Positions 9,601 to 18,214 of a stretch of 64,000 nucleotides of DNA are shown in pieces (position 1 is the first letter of the stretch; every line of letters starts with the position of its first letter). Source of the DNA: Zygaena filipendulae (taxonomy: Eukaryota; Arthropoda; Insecta; Lepidoptera; Zygaenidae); NCBI GenBank assembly GCA_907165275.2, contig OU015660.1, positions 7,628,501-7,692,500 on the forward strand, read 5' to 3'. The position numbers and the translations under genes are program-made. The notes beneath the pieces were generated by a model, which had not been told where the DNA came from, made no database searches, and saw only the letters and a list, made by a program, of their open reading frames with translations.

Positions 9601-12600
9601 AATTATGCTAATTTAATGTTTAGCTCTACCTCATTTCACAAGAGTACCTTCAGATCAAACTGCTTGGGAAGGCGAAGCGATATCATTCCCATGTGAAGCA
9701 GATGGTATTCCAAAGCCGATTGTGTTTTGGACGATGGAAGGATCTCAGGTATGATATACCTAACAAAATATAACAGATATATTGTATTGCTTATTAAAAT
9801 GATATATGTATATTTTTACCTGTTTTTGTAATAACTAAAAATGTGTCGGTAGGAGCTTGTATTTCCAGAATCAGAACTCGGCTATGGATTTCTATACCTA
9901 GATAAAGTTGAAACCCAACATGCTGGAAGACTAACTTGCGTAGCTGTAAGCGCAGCGGGGAGTGCTTTGCATACCGCCACTTTACAGGTTTGAAATAATA
10001 CATTTTAAAAGCTCTAGTATTTTTCTATGAGATACAGAAACAACATTTCTACTATCTAGAAACATTTTTAAATTTTATAGGTGCTTCGGAGAGAAGCCAA
10101 CTCGTTTAAGGAGGTATCAGAGTCGTCTTCATCTCAACCAGATACAAACAAACCTCAAAACCATCCTCCAATGACTCAGTATGAATTGGTTCAGGCACGT
10201 CGTTATTTACAACAGGATGTGTTATCTTTGAGAAGGGTCGAAGGCATATCCGCTACTGCTCTTAAAATTGTTTGGGAAGTAAGTTAAAGGTTTGAAATTT
10301 ATACGGTTTATTTGGAAAAAAATACTTGCCATTTTAAAAGTAATGTTGAATTTTGTTTCAGGTAACGACCGATTATAACGAATATTTAGAAGGGGTAAAA
10401 ATATGGTACAATGGAACCTCACTAAACCGACATTACGCACTAGAGTTAGAAAATATTTTTAGTAATAATATATCAGTGAATAGCTTAGCAGAGTTTAATA
10501 AATATGAAAAAATTTCCTCAACTACAGTTCATAATAGTGGATCGTCTAGCTATATTTTGACGGGGTTGTTACCATATGCTCAATATGATATATTTTTAAT
10601 GCCATTTTATAAACTACTGCTCGGTAAACCCTCTAATATGAGATCTGGATTCACCGACGATGAAGGTAAAGTTTGATAATTTACAAAAAAAAAAAAATTA
10701 GTATGTAATCCCTACTAATCCCTACTAATCCCTACTATCCCTACTAATGCGAAAGTAACTCTGTCTTTCTGTCACGCTTTCACGCCTTAACGGCTATACC
10801 GATCATTATGAAATTTTGCATAGACACTATCAGGGAGGGGTACAGAGAAGGACATAGGGTACTTTTTATCCCTGAATTCCCACTGGAACTCTGGAATTAA
10901 TGCGGGTGAAACTACTTGTTTAAACCACAAAATACTGGCCTAATATAAACCGACTTCTACCAATATTTATTGTTTATTGTCTACGCATATGGTTCCAATT
11001 AAAAAAAAACTTATTTTAGTTCCATCAGCGCCACCGCAGAGCGTTTCAGCTGGAGTGATAAATGCGACGTCGGCGTGGATTCGTTGGGATCCGCCTCCCG
11101 TTCATACTTGGAACGGTGAACTTTTAGGTTATTTGGTAAGTACTTTTTCAATAAATCATTTATCATCTGCCTTTTACACAGTCGCGTTGATATAAAATGC
11201 TGTCTTACTCGGTATACCTACTTATTACGCATGTAAAAATAAATAAATATCTGAAATTTAAATTTTTTTACACATAAATTGGCAGACGTCTTCACAAAAT
11301 CTAACAAGATTATGAACAAACGTCTGACCAACAAGTAATAAAAAAAAGTTCTGATTTAAAATTATCAACTGGGAAAATTTACTTCCATAATAAGCATTAT
11401 GCTCATATTTAAATTTTTTGTACGCATTTACTCATTTCTATGTTTTGTAAATGTAGATCCTGACTTTAATAAAATAATAACTTTTCACAACACAGTTCTT
11501 CTTGCTCTCACATTAAGGTAAATAAGCTTGTGTAGTGGAAATACACAATACACTATACATAAGATAGATAGGTAATTTTATTGAACACCAAAAACTATTT
11601 TTATGAATTTTCGTAAAGCTATTTACGAAAATTCCTACCTATATTATACAAGTACCTACCTATATTATAGTGTAGATATATTGACACGCCTAGACTGAAT
11701 AATGAAACCCTGTGATCATTATACAAAGTCACAAAACTCACCCCCAGGGAACAGGAACCTCTTGATTAGCGGCGTGGTGACCTAGTGCGCTAATCGGGTG
11801 GTGAATCATACTATGAATCTGTACATAACCTTATAAATCATCACGTACACGCTTCGCTGCTGTCGATGGTAGCTCTAGTAAGCAGTGTATTCTGTCGTCC
11901 GATTCTTTAGATTGAGATCCGCGTCGGCAGTGGCGTCGGAGGCCGCGTGGTCGGTCAGATGTCGCTGGGCCCGCGCGTGCACGCCGCTGCCGCGAGCTCG
12001 CTGCGCGCGGGCGGCCGCTACAGCGCACGCGCAGCTGCCTCCACACGCCGCGGCGCCGGACCCTTCAGCGAGCCTGTGCACGTGCATGTACTGCCCGTGC
12101 AGTCGCAGAGGCATTACGTTAAGTATGTAAAGCCTTACAGCATAGCCTTTTTAAGTAAAAAAAAGCATATCTTTTGTGTCTTTGCCATTTTTATTCGTAT
12201 AGTAAAATACGGTGTTTAATTTTAGAACAGAACCAGCTACGGACAAAGCAATTTTATCAATATTTCAAGAGACATGGCTTTTGATACTATGCTCGTCTTT
12301 ATTACTGATCATAATAGTAGGATCCGGTACGATCATCTATCTCAAACGAAGACAATCAAAACAGCGTAAAAGTCAGAATCCAAATGGTAAGAGTATGTTT
12401 TTAAAATAAGTATGTCCATAGACTGCAGTAACTTTTGTATTAGAAGCGCCAAAAAGAACTATGATTTATGTTTTAACAATGATTGCAGGAACTACTATTA
12501 CAAATACTCAACAATGTTTGCTAGGAAAAGAGGCTATTTGGCTCCGAGAGAGACCTCTGTATGAAGGCTCTAATGAACCTAAAATAGAAATTTTAAATTG

Positions 12601-13823
12601 CCACCAGAGCCTTTTACGTGGTAAGCCATCGTTTGTTGCTACGCTTATTATTCTTGTACTGTGATATTTTCAATAGGATTGAGTGGGTATAATATTTTAT
12701 GTAATCATGTAAATCTAACAAAGACTGGTTACAGGTGGCCAATCTATAGGTACAATGGTCATGGAAGCTGAATATAGTCTTCCACAAAACACAAATAACA
12801 TGATTGCTATGCCACAAGAGGATCACAAGAGAATAGCCCCAGAACCTTATGCGTCTAGTGCTATTTATACTGAATTAAATTATCAGGTAGGAATTTGAAT
12901 TTACTCTTTTACGTGCTGTTCCGTCAGCAGTTTGACCCATCTCAATATCAGAATTTCTCTGCGAACTCTTTGTATGGGGATGAAATTATTCTATTAATAT
13001 CTAATAATAATGTTCTAAGTTCAATACTATTCGAAGATCGAAATTATTCTTAACTTTTTACCAAAATAACTGTTTCCCGTGGATGGGGAATCGGTTTAGT
13101 TTTTTCCAGAAAAAGTCTCTTACAAACAAACAAATACAAGCTTTTCCTTTCATATTAGTCTATATTTTTTTCTTGATTTGTATATTATCTATTATTTAAA
13201 TTATATTTTAGTTACAGGATCATACTGACGCAGAAGATTCATGTGTTAAATGTGCAGTCAGTCCTGGTTCTTATGATAATAGCATGGTTAGATCTTTCGA
13301 AGATAGTAATCAATACTCTAACGAAGAGTGCTCAACATGCTGTCGTAGTAGCAGCTCTACTTTAACTAAAGACTACAGCGAAATGACGAAATGTGGAAAC
13401 GAAGTCGATGATATGCAAGAAATGTGCATAGAAGAATGTCCGTCGTGTAAAACGAACCAATCCAGATCATCAAGTCAACATGACGGTAATAAGGAATGGG
13501 TCGTAGCGGATGTAGATTACGATTACCCTCAATGGCATTGGTTAGGAAGAGAAAACAGTTTTAGACGTAATAATGAAGAAATGCAATACTTAAATGCGGG
13601 AACCAGTGAGCAGAACTGCAGGATGAATCTATGCGACATCCTACCTCCTCCTCCATATGAAAGGTAAGTTTTAACAAAATATCTCTTCAATAATATTTAT
13701 GGTAAGTGTTACATTGAGTTAATTATTGTTTTCAGAGAATCTCAATATCGAGATATGCATGCGTTTACCAACCAACCAAATTCAGGAGCATCTGGGTATT
13801 CTGGAAATTCATACCGAAGTTAA
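6503..13823 (+). CDS. robo: Roundabout (Robo) family axon-guidance receptor, 17 coding exons, 1,005 aa
   Basis: Single-pass cell-surface receptor of the Robo family; family members bind secreted Slit through Ig1 and steer axons and migrating cells. Coding exons: 6503-6602, 6795-6987, 8167-8270, 8635-8788, 9037-9241, 9326-9512, 9624-9748, 9853-9987, 10081-10278, 10362-10665, 11020-11135, 11911-12122, 12226-12386, 12489-12620, 12735-12886, 13212-13663, 13736-13823; all introns are GT..AG and the sum is 3,018 nt. Domains: signal peptide 1-33; Ig1 ~37-132 (Cys60/113, Trp72); Ig2 ~133-227 (Cys157/208); Ig3 ~228-314 (Cys251/296); Ig4 ~315-401 (Cys338/385); linker 402-446; FN3 ~447-568; FN3 ~569-665; membrane span ~695-717; tail 718-1005 with CC1-like PEPYASSAI (811-819) and CC2-like LPPPPY (970-975). 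Ig5 and the first FN3 of typical five-Ig/three-FN3 Robos are missing, as is a CC3. Fly Robo1 is about 1,400 aa. Which insect Robo it is orthologous to is unresolved; a lineage-specific paralogue is likely. Confidence 0.9.
6795..6987 (+). CDS. robo: robo exon 2: most of Ig1
   Basis: Acceptor TTTTTTTTGTGCAG|C, donor CTTAG|GTAATC. Encodes [14 protein letters not shown], then [19 protein letters not shown] and [10 protein letters not shown]. This is the Robo Ig1 signature (R-I-x-E-H-P-x-D, E-G-x-P-x-P, W-Y-K-D-G), the domain that contacts Slit in known Robos. Confidence 0.9.
7351..7466. repeat. 116-bp imperfect palindrome in robo intron 2
   Basis: The left arm begins GTTATCCAAGGGGTGAAAGT and the right arm ends ACTTTCTCCCGAGGGTAAC. 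The arms pair over about 50 bp with a few mismatches, including a perfect inner GGCGCCC/GGGCGCC closing on the loop GAGCGTAGCGA. It is more GC-rich than the intron around it. Probably a fold-back end of a mobile element. Confidence 0.7.
7467..8166. repeat. Mobile-element debris in robo intron 2
   Basis: A direct repeat of about 30 bp (AATAGGAATTAGCT..AAGAAAAA..GAGTGAA) occurs at about 7508-7540 and 7690-7720. Between them lies a perfect 14-bp inverted pair, ATTTTCTTTAATTA (7643-7656) and its complement (7665-7678), around an 8-nt loop. These features suggest a decayed transposon making up most of this unusually long intron. No alternative exon is apparent. Confidence 0.45.
8167..8270 (+). CDS. 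robo: robo exon 3: end of Ig1
   Basis: Acceptor CTCTTCGAATAG|A, donor GCCG|GTAAGT. Encodes [20 protein letters not shown] and then [15 protein letters not shown], completing Ig1 with the second cysteine (113) in the D-E-G-x-Y-x-C motif. Confidence 0.9.
8635..8788 (+). CDS. robo: robo exon 4: first half of Ig2
   Basis: Acceptor ACGTATTTCAG|T; donor AATGGAAG|GTTTGA, a weak GT donor. Encodes [31 protein letters not shown] and VHWIRDGQ. The V-L-R-(D/E)-D-F-R and L-E-C-x-P-P-K-G-x-P-E-P strings are diagnostic of Robo Ig2. Confidence 0.9.
8975..9008 (+). other. Perfect 15-bp hairpin just upstream of the exon 5 acceptor
   Basis: ATATCACTGTAAAGC (8975-8989) pairs perfectly with GCTTTACAGTGATAT (8994-9008) across a TAAT loop. 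It ends 28 nt before exon 5, where the branch point and pyrimidine tract should be. It could influence splicing in the transcript or be a mobile-element relic. Confidence 0.7.
9037..9241 (+). CDS. robo: robo exon 5: end of Ig2 and start of Ig3
   Basis: Acceptor TTTGTTTCGTAG|A, donor TGTCAA|GTAAGT. Encodes [32 protein letters not shown] and [18 protein letters not shown]. The R-I-x-V-V-D-x-G-N-L and C-V-x-x-N-V-x-G-x-R-x-S strings match Robo Ig2; the following segment opens Ig3 with Cys251. Confidence 0.9.
9326..9512 (+). CDS. robo: robo exon 6: rest of Ig3
   Basis: Acceptor TTTTTCTCAG|G, donor CATT|GTAAGA. Encodes [28 protein letters not shown] and [10 protein letters not shown], a standard second half of an I-set Ig domain with Cys296. 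Confidence 0.88.
9624..9748 (+). CDS. robo: robo exon 7: first half of Ig4
   Basis: Acceptor TTAATGTTTAG|C, donor CTCAG|GTATGA. Encodes [27 protein letters not shown] and VFWTMEGSQ. The F-W-T-x-E-G-S-Q string marks this as the counterpart of Robo Ig4. Confidence 0.88.
9853..9987 (+). CDS. robo: robo exon 8: second half of Ig4
   Basis: Acceptor ATGTGTCGGTAG|G, donor TTACAG|GTTTGA, weak like that of exon 4. Encodes [20 protein letters not shown] and [13 protein letters not shown] with Cys385. Phase 0 on both sides. Confidence 0.85.
10081..10278 (+). CDS. robo: robo exon 9: linker replacing Ig5 and FN3-1, then start of FN3-2
   Basis: Acceptor TTTTATAG|G, donor GGGAA|GTAAGT, phase 0 on both sides. 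Encodes [20 protein letters not shown], an Asn/Gln/Pro-rich stretch, then [20 protein letters not shown] and ALKIVWE. The latter part matches the opening of the second Robo FN3. The exon follows Ig4 after an intron of only 93 bp, so no room exists for Ig5 or FN3-1. Confidence 0.85.
10362..10665 (+). CDS. robo: robo exon 10: body of the FN3-2 domain
   Basis: Acceptor TTTGTTTCAG|G, donor GATGAAG|GTAAAG. Encodes [15 protein letters not shown] and, after an Asn/Ser-rich insertion (about 30 residues longer than typical), [20 protein letters not shown] and [15 protein letters not shown]-x-E-G-x-(K/R)-I-x-Y and L-x-P-x-x-x-Y-x-x-F-L-x-P-F are hallmarks of the second Robo FN3. Confidence 0.88.
10709..10918 (+). 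mobile_element. Helitron-like element in robo intron 10, with an iterated 5' end
   Basis: The body (GCGAAAGTAACTCTGTCTTT, CACGCCTTAACGGC, GAAATTTTGCATAGACACT, AGAGAAGGACATAGGGTACT, GAATTCCCACTGGAACTC, GCGGGTGAAAC) matches the other Helitron copies in the window. The 5' word TCCCTACTAA is repeated four times head to tail at 10709-10747 before the body starts. The 3' CTAG end is mutated. Confidence 0.75.
11020..11135 (+). CDS. robo: robo exon 11: first half of the last FN3 domain
   Basis: Acceptor ACTTATTTTAG|T, donor TATTTG|GTAAGT. Encodes [20 protein letters not shown], then IRWDPPP and [14 protein letters not shown] and W-x-R-W-x-P-P-P..N-G-x-L-x-G-Y match the third Robo FN3. Confidence 0.9.
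11136..11910. other. robo intron 11
   Basis: AT-rich intron of 775 bp without a recognised exon. It contains an inverted pair GATTAGCG (11764-11771) / CGCTAATC (11788-11795) around GCGTGGTGACCTAGTG, resembling a decayed retroelement tail. Confidence 0.4.
11911..12122 (+). CDS. robo: robo exon 12: second half of the last FN3 domain, extremely GC-rich
   Basis: Acceptor GATTCTTTAG|A; donor GTTAA|GTATGT is the only nearby GT giving the phase needed by exon 13. Encodes [28 protein letters not shown] and [20 protein letters not shown], aligning with the C-terminal strands of the third Robo FN3 (G-x-x-Y-x-x-R, G-x-G-P-x-S-x-P). By my count it is about 71% G+C (151 of 212), against an AT-rich background, and the residues are correspondingly Ala/Arg/Gly-heavy. 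Confidence 0.85.
12226..12386 (+). CDS. robo: robo exon 13: juxtamembrane and transmembrane segment
   Basis: Acceptor TTTAATTTTAG|A, donor AAATG|GTAAGA. Encodes [17 protein letters not shown], then the hydrophobic [18 protein letters not shown] with TIIYL (about residues 695-717), followed by the stop-transfer [11 protein letters not shown]. This fixes topology: outside N-terminus, cytoplasmic C-terminus. Confidence 0.92.
12489..12620 (+). CDS. robo: robo exon 14: proximal cytoplasmic tail
   Basis: Acceptor ATGATTGCAG|G, donor CGTG|GTAAGC. Encodes [20 protein letters not shown] and [18 protein letters not shown]. The K-E-(A/S)-(I/L)-W motif shortly after the membrane is shared with other insect Robos. 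Confidence 0.85.
12735..12886 (+). CDS. robo: robo exon 15: tail segment with a CC1-like tyrosine motif
   Basis: Acceptor TGGTTACAG|G, donor TATCAG|GTAGGA. Encodes [19 protein letters not shown], then [26 protein letters not shown] (811-819) corresponds to the conserved CC1 motif P-T-P-Y-A-T-T, a tyrosine phosphorylation site in known Robos. Tyr789, Tyr820 and Tyr825 are further candidates; no certain CC0 is visible. Confidence 0.85.
13212..13663 (+). CDS. robo: robo exon 16: cysteine-rich tail and CC2-like LPPPPY
   Basis: Two in-frame acceptors exist: TTATATTTTAG|TTACAG (exon from 13212, adding Leu-Gln) and TTACAG|GAT (exon from 13218). Donor GAAAG|GTAAGT. Encodes [18 protein letters not shown], a Trp/Tyr-rich [13 protein letters not shown] and finally [10 protein letters not shown]. 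The last is CC2-like (Ena-binding LPPPP in other Robos) and also forms a PPxY core for WW domains. Confidence 0.85.
13736..13823 (+). CDS. robo: robo exon 17: C-terminus and stop
   Basis: Acceptor ATTGTTTTCAG|A. Encodes [19 protein letters not shown] followed by GYSGNSYRS and TAA at 13821-13823. No CC3-like motif is present, so the tail is shorter than that of fly Robo1. Confidence 0.85.
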
Positions 13824-14625
13824 TTAACATTCGAAAAATAGTTTTGTGTATCTAAATACTTCTAAACCAATATCATTAGTACGTAATTCAAGCAATATAA
13901 CAATAATAACTATAGATATAGTGAAATTGTACATACATATTTATCATATTGTAGAATATTTTTTTGGAGTTAATGGAATAATGTAACACCGTCATGACTG
14001 TCATTTATAACCTCCAACGCAAGTGAATGAGTTTGAGAATACAAGTAATACGGACTTAAAATTATAGTTGTTAATTTATTATATGATATTTTTATTAATT
14101 TTTGTGATATCAATTCATGCAGCATAATTATCGATAGATAACTGTAACCACCTTAATTTGGCTTCTGGCCAATTTCTGTAAACATTTTTTACACCTTAAT
14201 TGCTTAATGTGTACTATGTTTATACAAAATTACGTATAGATAATATATTACATTTATATTGCACCCCTGTGACATATCGAACCGATGGCCATGATGGTAT
14301 TACATCGAGGATTTGCAGATTAGTGTTGGTAATAATGTTTGTACTAGACTGCGCGTATCGAGTATCATTATAATTCTAGATGTAGGTATCCATCATTCTC
14401 TAGCGACTGTGATATAGAATAATTTTGTAATTTTATCTTTTGAGTTTTTGTACATATTTTTAAACTTTTTATAAATTTATACAATTTTATTATTGACTTA
14501 CAACGCATTTAATATGAGCAGTGTCTTTAGTATTTCAAATGTTTATTGTTTTTAATGATCTTAAAACATCACAGTTTTGTACTGATTCCTATACACAGTA
14601 TTGATACGTAGAAGATTTATTAAAA
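13824..14625 (+). other. Probable robo 3' UTR
   Basis: AT-rich DNA after the stop codon without open frames or recognised repeats. No AATAAA is seen; ATTAAA at 14619-14624, followed by an A run, is a possible poly(A) signal. The actual 3' end is not determined by sequence alone. Confidence 0.35.
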
Positions 14626-15400
14626 AAAAATGTATTCCGTAAACGTATTATTATTACTGTTTTTTATTCTTTGTAACTGAACATTATCTTCTTTGATCTA
14701 AAACCGATTAACAAAACGGTCCAAACGCTTGCATCAGCGTAAAAACATAGAGCTTCATTCATTTCTACAATTCATTGTCTTTGATAAAAAAAATTATCTT
14801 TTAGCTTTAGCGACAATTTTCTTGTTACTCTTCTTTTGAGAACTAGTTTTCTTTTTTATTACTGGCTACGAGTATCAAGTCAAGATATCCCATTGGTCAT
14901 ATAAAATGTCTTCTGAATCATATTATGGTAGTTAGGATACCCAACACTGTTACATCTAAAACAGGTGGCTTGTTTCCCTGTAAGTTAACGATTCGTTTTA
15001 CGCCAACCGAACGACTGGGCACAGGGATTAATTGCCTAATACCTGAGGCAGTTTCCGTGAAATTAAAAATACTTTACAGCGCATTAAATCCGATGATGGG
15101 TTGTAAATTGGACCGTTGAATACATTTCGGAGAAAGACTGAAAGAAAGTTATGATAAGTATTTATTCAAAAGGTGTTGCTATTGGCACATAAAGAGCAAG
15201 AATAATATGTCACTATTTTTAAAAGTAACCTTTTGCTATATTCTATAATATACATGGTGTAAAGCGATGATGCCTGGCGCAAAAGCTCGCATAGGTAAAG
15301 TGTCGTCGCTGTAACAACTGCAGCCTTAATCAGTTTTACTTGTAAATAACTAAACACGTATTAATGCAAGCCCGTAACAATCGCAGGCTGTGTCGCAACA
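14626..15400. other. Gene-free, mostly non-repetitive stretch
   Basis: No supported gene. The 64-codon open frame at 14925-15119 has no recognised domain. Composition around 14930-15120 is more balanced than average, which might indicate regulatory DNA. Confidence 0.35.
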
Positions 15401-15406
15401 AGGGGC

Positions 15407-15420
15407 GTTGCTATGGCAAC
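15407..15420. promoter_or_regulatory. RFX-type X-box
   Basis: GTTGCTATGGCAAC is a perfect match to the palindromic RFX-factor X-box (RYYNYY-N2-RRNRAC). It sits in a non-repetitive block (about 15365-15500) with TAATTAAA homeodomain-type cores. RFX factors drive ciliary and sensory-neuron genes in animals. No coding exon is seen next to it, so a distal enhancer is the likeliest role if it is functional. Confidence 0.5.
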
Positions 15421-15520
15421 GAGGGCTCAATGTTCGCCCCCGAGTGCACCCTTGTTATTAATACCCGCAATAATTAAACTTGATTGCATTTCGCACCAGG
15501 TGTTAGATGACGACTCTTGT

Positions 15521-18180
15521 CAAGAAATTACACTAGATGAATTGCAATAAGAGGGAAATGAAGACGTTCGAGGAGGCGATTCCTCGATAAATAGACTTTA
15601 TTAATTTTGTCTACGTGTAGCCTTATTGTAATCAAGTGTGCGAAATGTAAAGAGTGAGTATTTATTGAGTTTCGATTTGAAATAATTTGTGATAGTTTTC
15701 GATAGGACCTACCATATACCGTATATTCCTGCTGTATTATCTTTTTACCCGACTTCCCAAAAAGAAGGAGGTTCTCAATTCGTCTGAATGTTTTTTTTTT
15801 ATAGAACCAGTGTACAGACTTACATCTCACTTTAATCTATGTATATTGTAAAGGAATAATTTAAATATACCTACTTTATCACATTATTGTCATTAAACAT
15901 CAAATCAAATCCAAAATAAAATGTAAAATATAAAAAAAAATATCCCTCTAATAATAACAAAAATGAAAATGTTTATATGTTTGTCATCTCTAATCACCCG
16001 AAACCGATTTGACTGATACTTAATCTTGGAATTCCTGAAGGAAACCCGAAGATCACACGAGTGGAGCCACGGAGTGATATTATAAATATTTTCACAAATT
16101 CGCTCGAGACGAAAAACGAAAGCTCGAAACCAAATCAGTATTCCCTCTTCACGCGAATACAAACGCGACTCCGTTCAATCATATCTCAGTCTCTAGAGTT
16201 GGTGCGTTTTTTTTTTATTTGCTTTATTAATCAACACTTCTCCCCTACGGTGCAATTTTCAAAGTAAAGAGCTCTCCGTCGTGTCCTGGAGTCAAGTGTT
16301 AGCCCGACGGAGAGAAATTGAGAGAGACGTAGGGTACGTCATTACGCGGAGGCTGCGGGACTCGCGCTTCGAGACTTGGAGTGACAACGGAATAACAAAT
16401 GAATGTCACATTGTTTGGACGCTGATGGTGCTCGAAATAATAGGCCACAAAACGATTGAACCAATTTTATGAGAGAAAAGAATATATGTACGGAAGAACT
16501 GCGTATGTTTTATGAAATATCGAAGGGCAAAGTGGTCTCTGTCGATGAAATTACTTACGATGTTTTTTCATCATCATGCCTCATCTTATGGCAAGGCATG
16601 TTAGTTGCCTGTGTCTTCACTCGCATGGTATACGAAACCCACTGCTGAGTCTATTTTTCATTAACTGATTGCAATTTAATGAAACAATACCCATTAGACT
16701 ATGAGTAAGGCAATGTCGTTCAGATACCAAATTCCACTCACACAAAACCGCAACGCTCTTGCAAAGCTAAGAATGTTCTCACATACATCGATATTCTCAA
16801 ACTCGTGTCACATATGCTCGTGTTAAACCGAACGGCCATCTTGACAGGAGCGTATTTAGGAAGACCTTTATCGATAGAACTCAGGAGCGATGCGGTTTCG
16901 TGTTTTAAATCCACACTAGTTTTTAGCATGCTTACATAAACAGACAAATAGAAAGAACTAGAAAAATCATTATATTTATTTCACCTAGTTGATGTTTAAA
17001 AAGCAATTATATATCTACTTATTTTTAAGTACAATATAATATATTGTATGTAAGTACTGTAAGTACTGTGCTTATGAAAAATAAATAACTATAATATTAT
17101 AAACTCAGCAAAAACGAAACAATTCTTTGTGAAGACAAAGTTAAAATTATGAAAAAAAGAAAATTAAAAAGAACACAACGTCGAAATTACAAAGCAGAGA
17201 AATAACGACGTGGAGGGTGCATGAATTATCTATTACACCGTGCACCGTGAGTGTGCTGTTGTAGTTATAGGTACCTTCGAAGCCATAATTCGTACTCCTC
17301 CTTCCTGGGCTCTGTACGGTATTTATAGCCATAGATAAGGCTTGCAGATGGCGCGGCTACAGAGTTTTCCTTCCCCTAATACTTGTTGAGTTACGGTTTC
17401 CAATTTCCAGTCCTCCACTTCAGGTGTAGGGTTGTCCCCGCTGAACTTGAGCTATCGATAGTACCCACTCGTTGGGATTCTCGTTTGCTGTATCAATGTT
17501 ACTGTCGACAATTTTTTTTCTTCTCTTTGATCGACACGGTGTTTTTGCGGATATGTACTATAGTAACGAATGTAATAGGAAGCAACAGGAATGGTAAAAT
17601 AAATGAAAAAAAATATAGGTATGAGTTTCAAAACTAATAATTCTTCTAATTTTTCCAGAAACTATTCTTTTTTTATTTGGATAAATATTATACACATATA
17701 GAAAGGTTTTATTTAATAACCTCAAGGGTTGACGCATACTTTGGTTAGGATCTTTCATCTTACTATTTAATGACGGTTTTACTTTTTTTTTTAAATAAAA
17801 ATCAACTCCTATGTCGAACGGGAACTGTGTTATGACTTCGTTTCTACTTAATATTATTCGAATATTATTTTATGCCTTGCTAGGCATAAAACTATATTTT
17901 TCAGTGTACGGTGATCGGTCATTATAAATGTTATGGTGTTATTATATATTTGCCTGCTCTACAAAAAGCGTGAAATTAAGGTAATTGCATTATGGAATAT
18001 ATCATTATTATGTGTTGGGGGTTTATAATTTTTATGGTCCTGGTTTGATTTTTGCAAGCGCTCTGGAACAAAGATAATATAGGTAATGATAAAAAATCTA
18101 TACTTATAATGAAACTGATGAGGGGTCAATTCTGTACATTTAATATACATTCAAAATTAATATTGGAGGATGAATAGCGA
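15521..18180. other. Gene-free stretch with minor repeat fragments
   Basis: A fragment at about 15748-15800 (CCGACTTCCCAAAAAG, GGAGGTTCT) belongs to the same family as 45958-46715. An inverted pair CTCTCCGTCG (16272-16281) / CGACGGAGAG (16305-16314) lies in a more GC-rich patch. TATCGATA at 17453-17460 matches the insect DRE octamer but without other promoter evidence. No gene is supported. Confidence 0.4.
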
Positions 18181-18214
18181 TCGATATTGATGCCAAAAAT
18201 GCAATCAGTAAATT

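Noticed and set aside
11831..12219. Several overlapping Arg/Ala-rich open frames on both strands
   Set aside because: They are shadow frames produced by the GC-rich exon 12 of robo. The real frame is fixed by splice phase and by FN3 similarity.
15528..15830. 100-codon minus-strand frame
   Set aside because: It crosses a stub of the CCGACTTC repeat, is Lys/Ile/Leu-biased like random AT-rich sequence, and shows no domain.
17453..17460. TATCGATA octamer as a DRE promoter element
   Set aside because: A single AT-rich octamer without an adjacent exon or other core-promoter motif is expected by chance in 64 kb.
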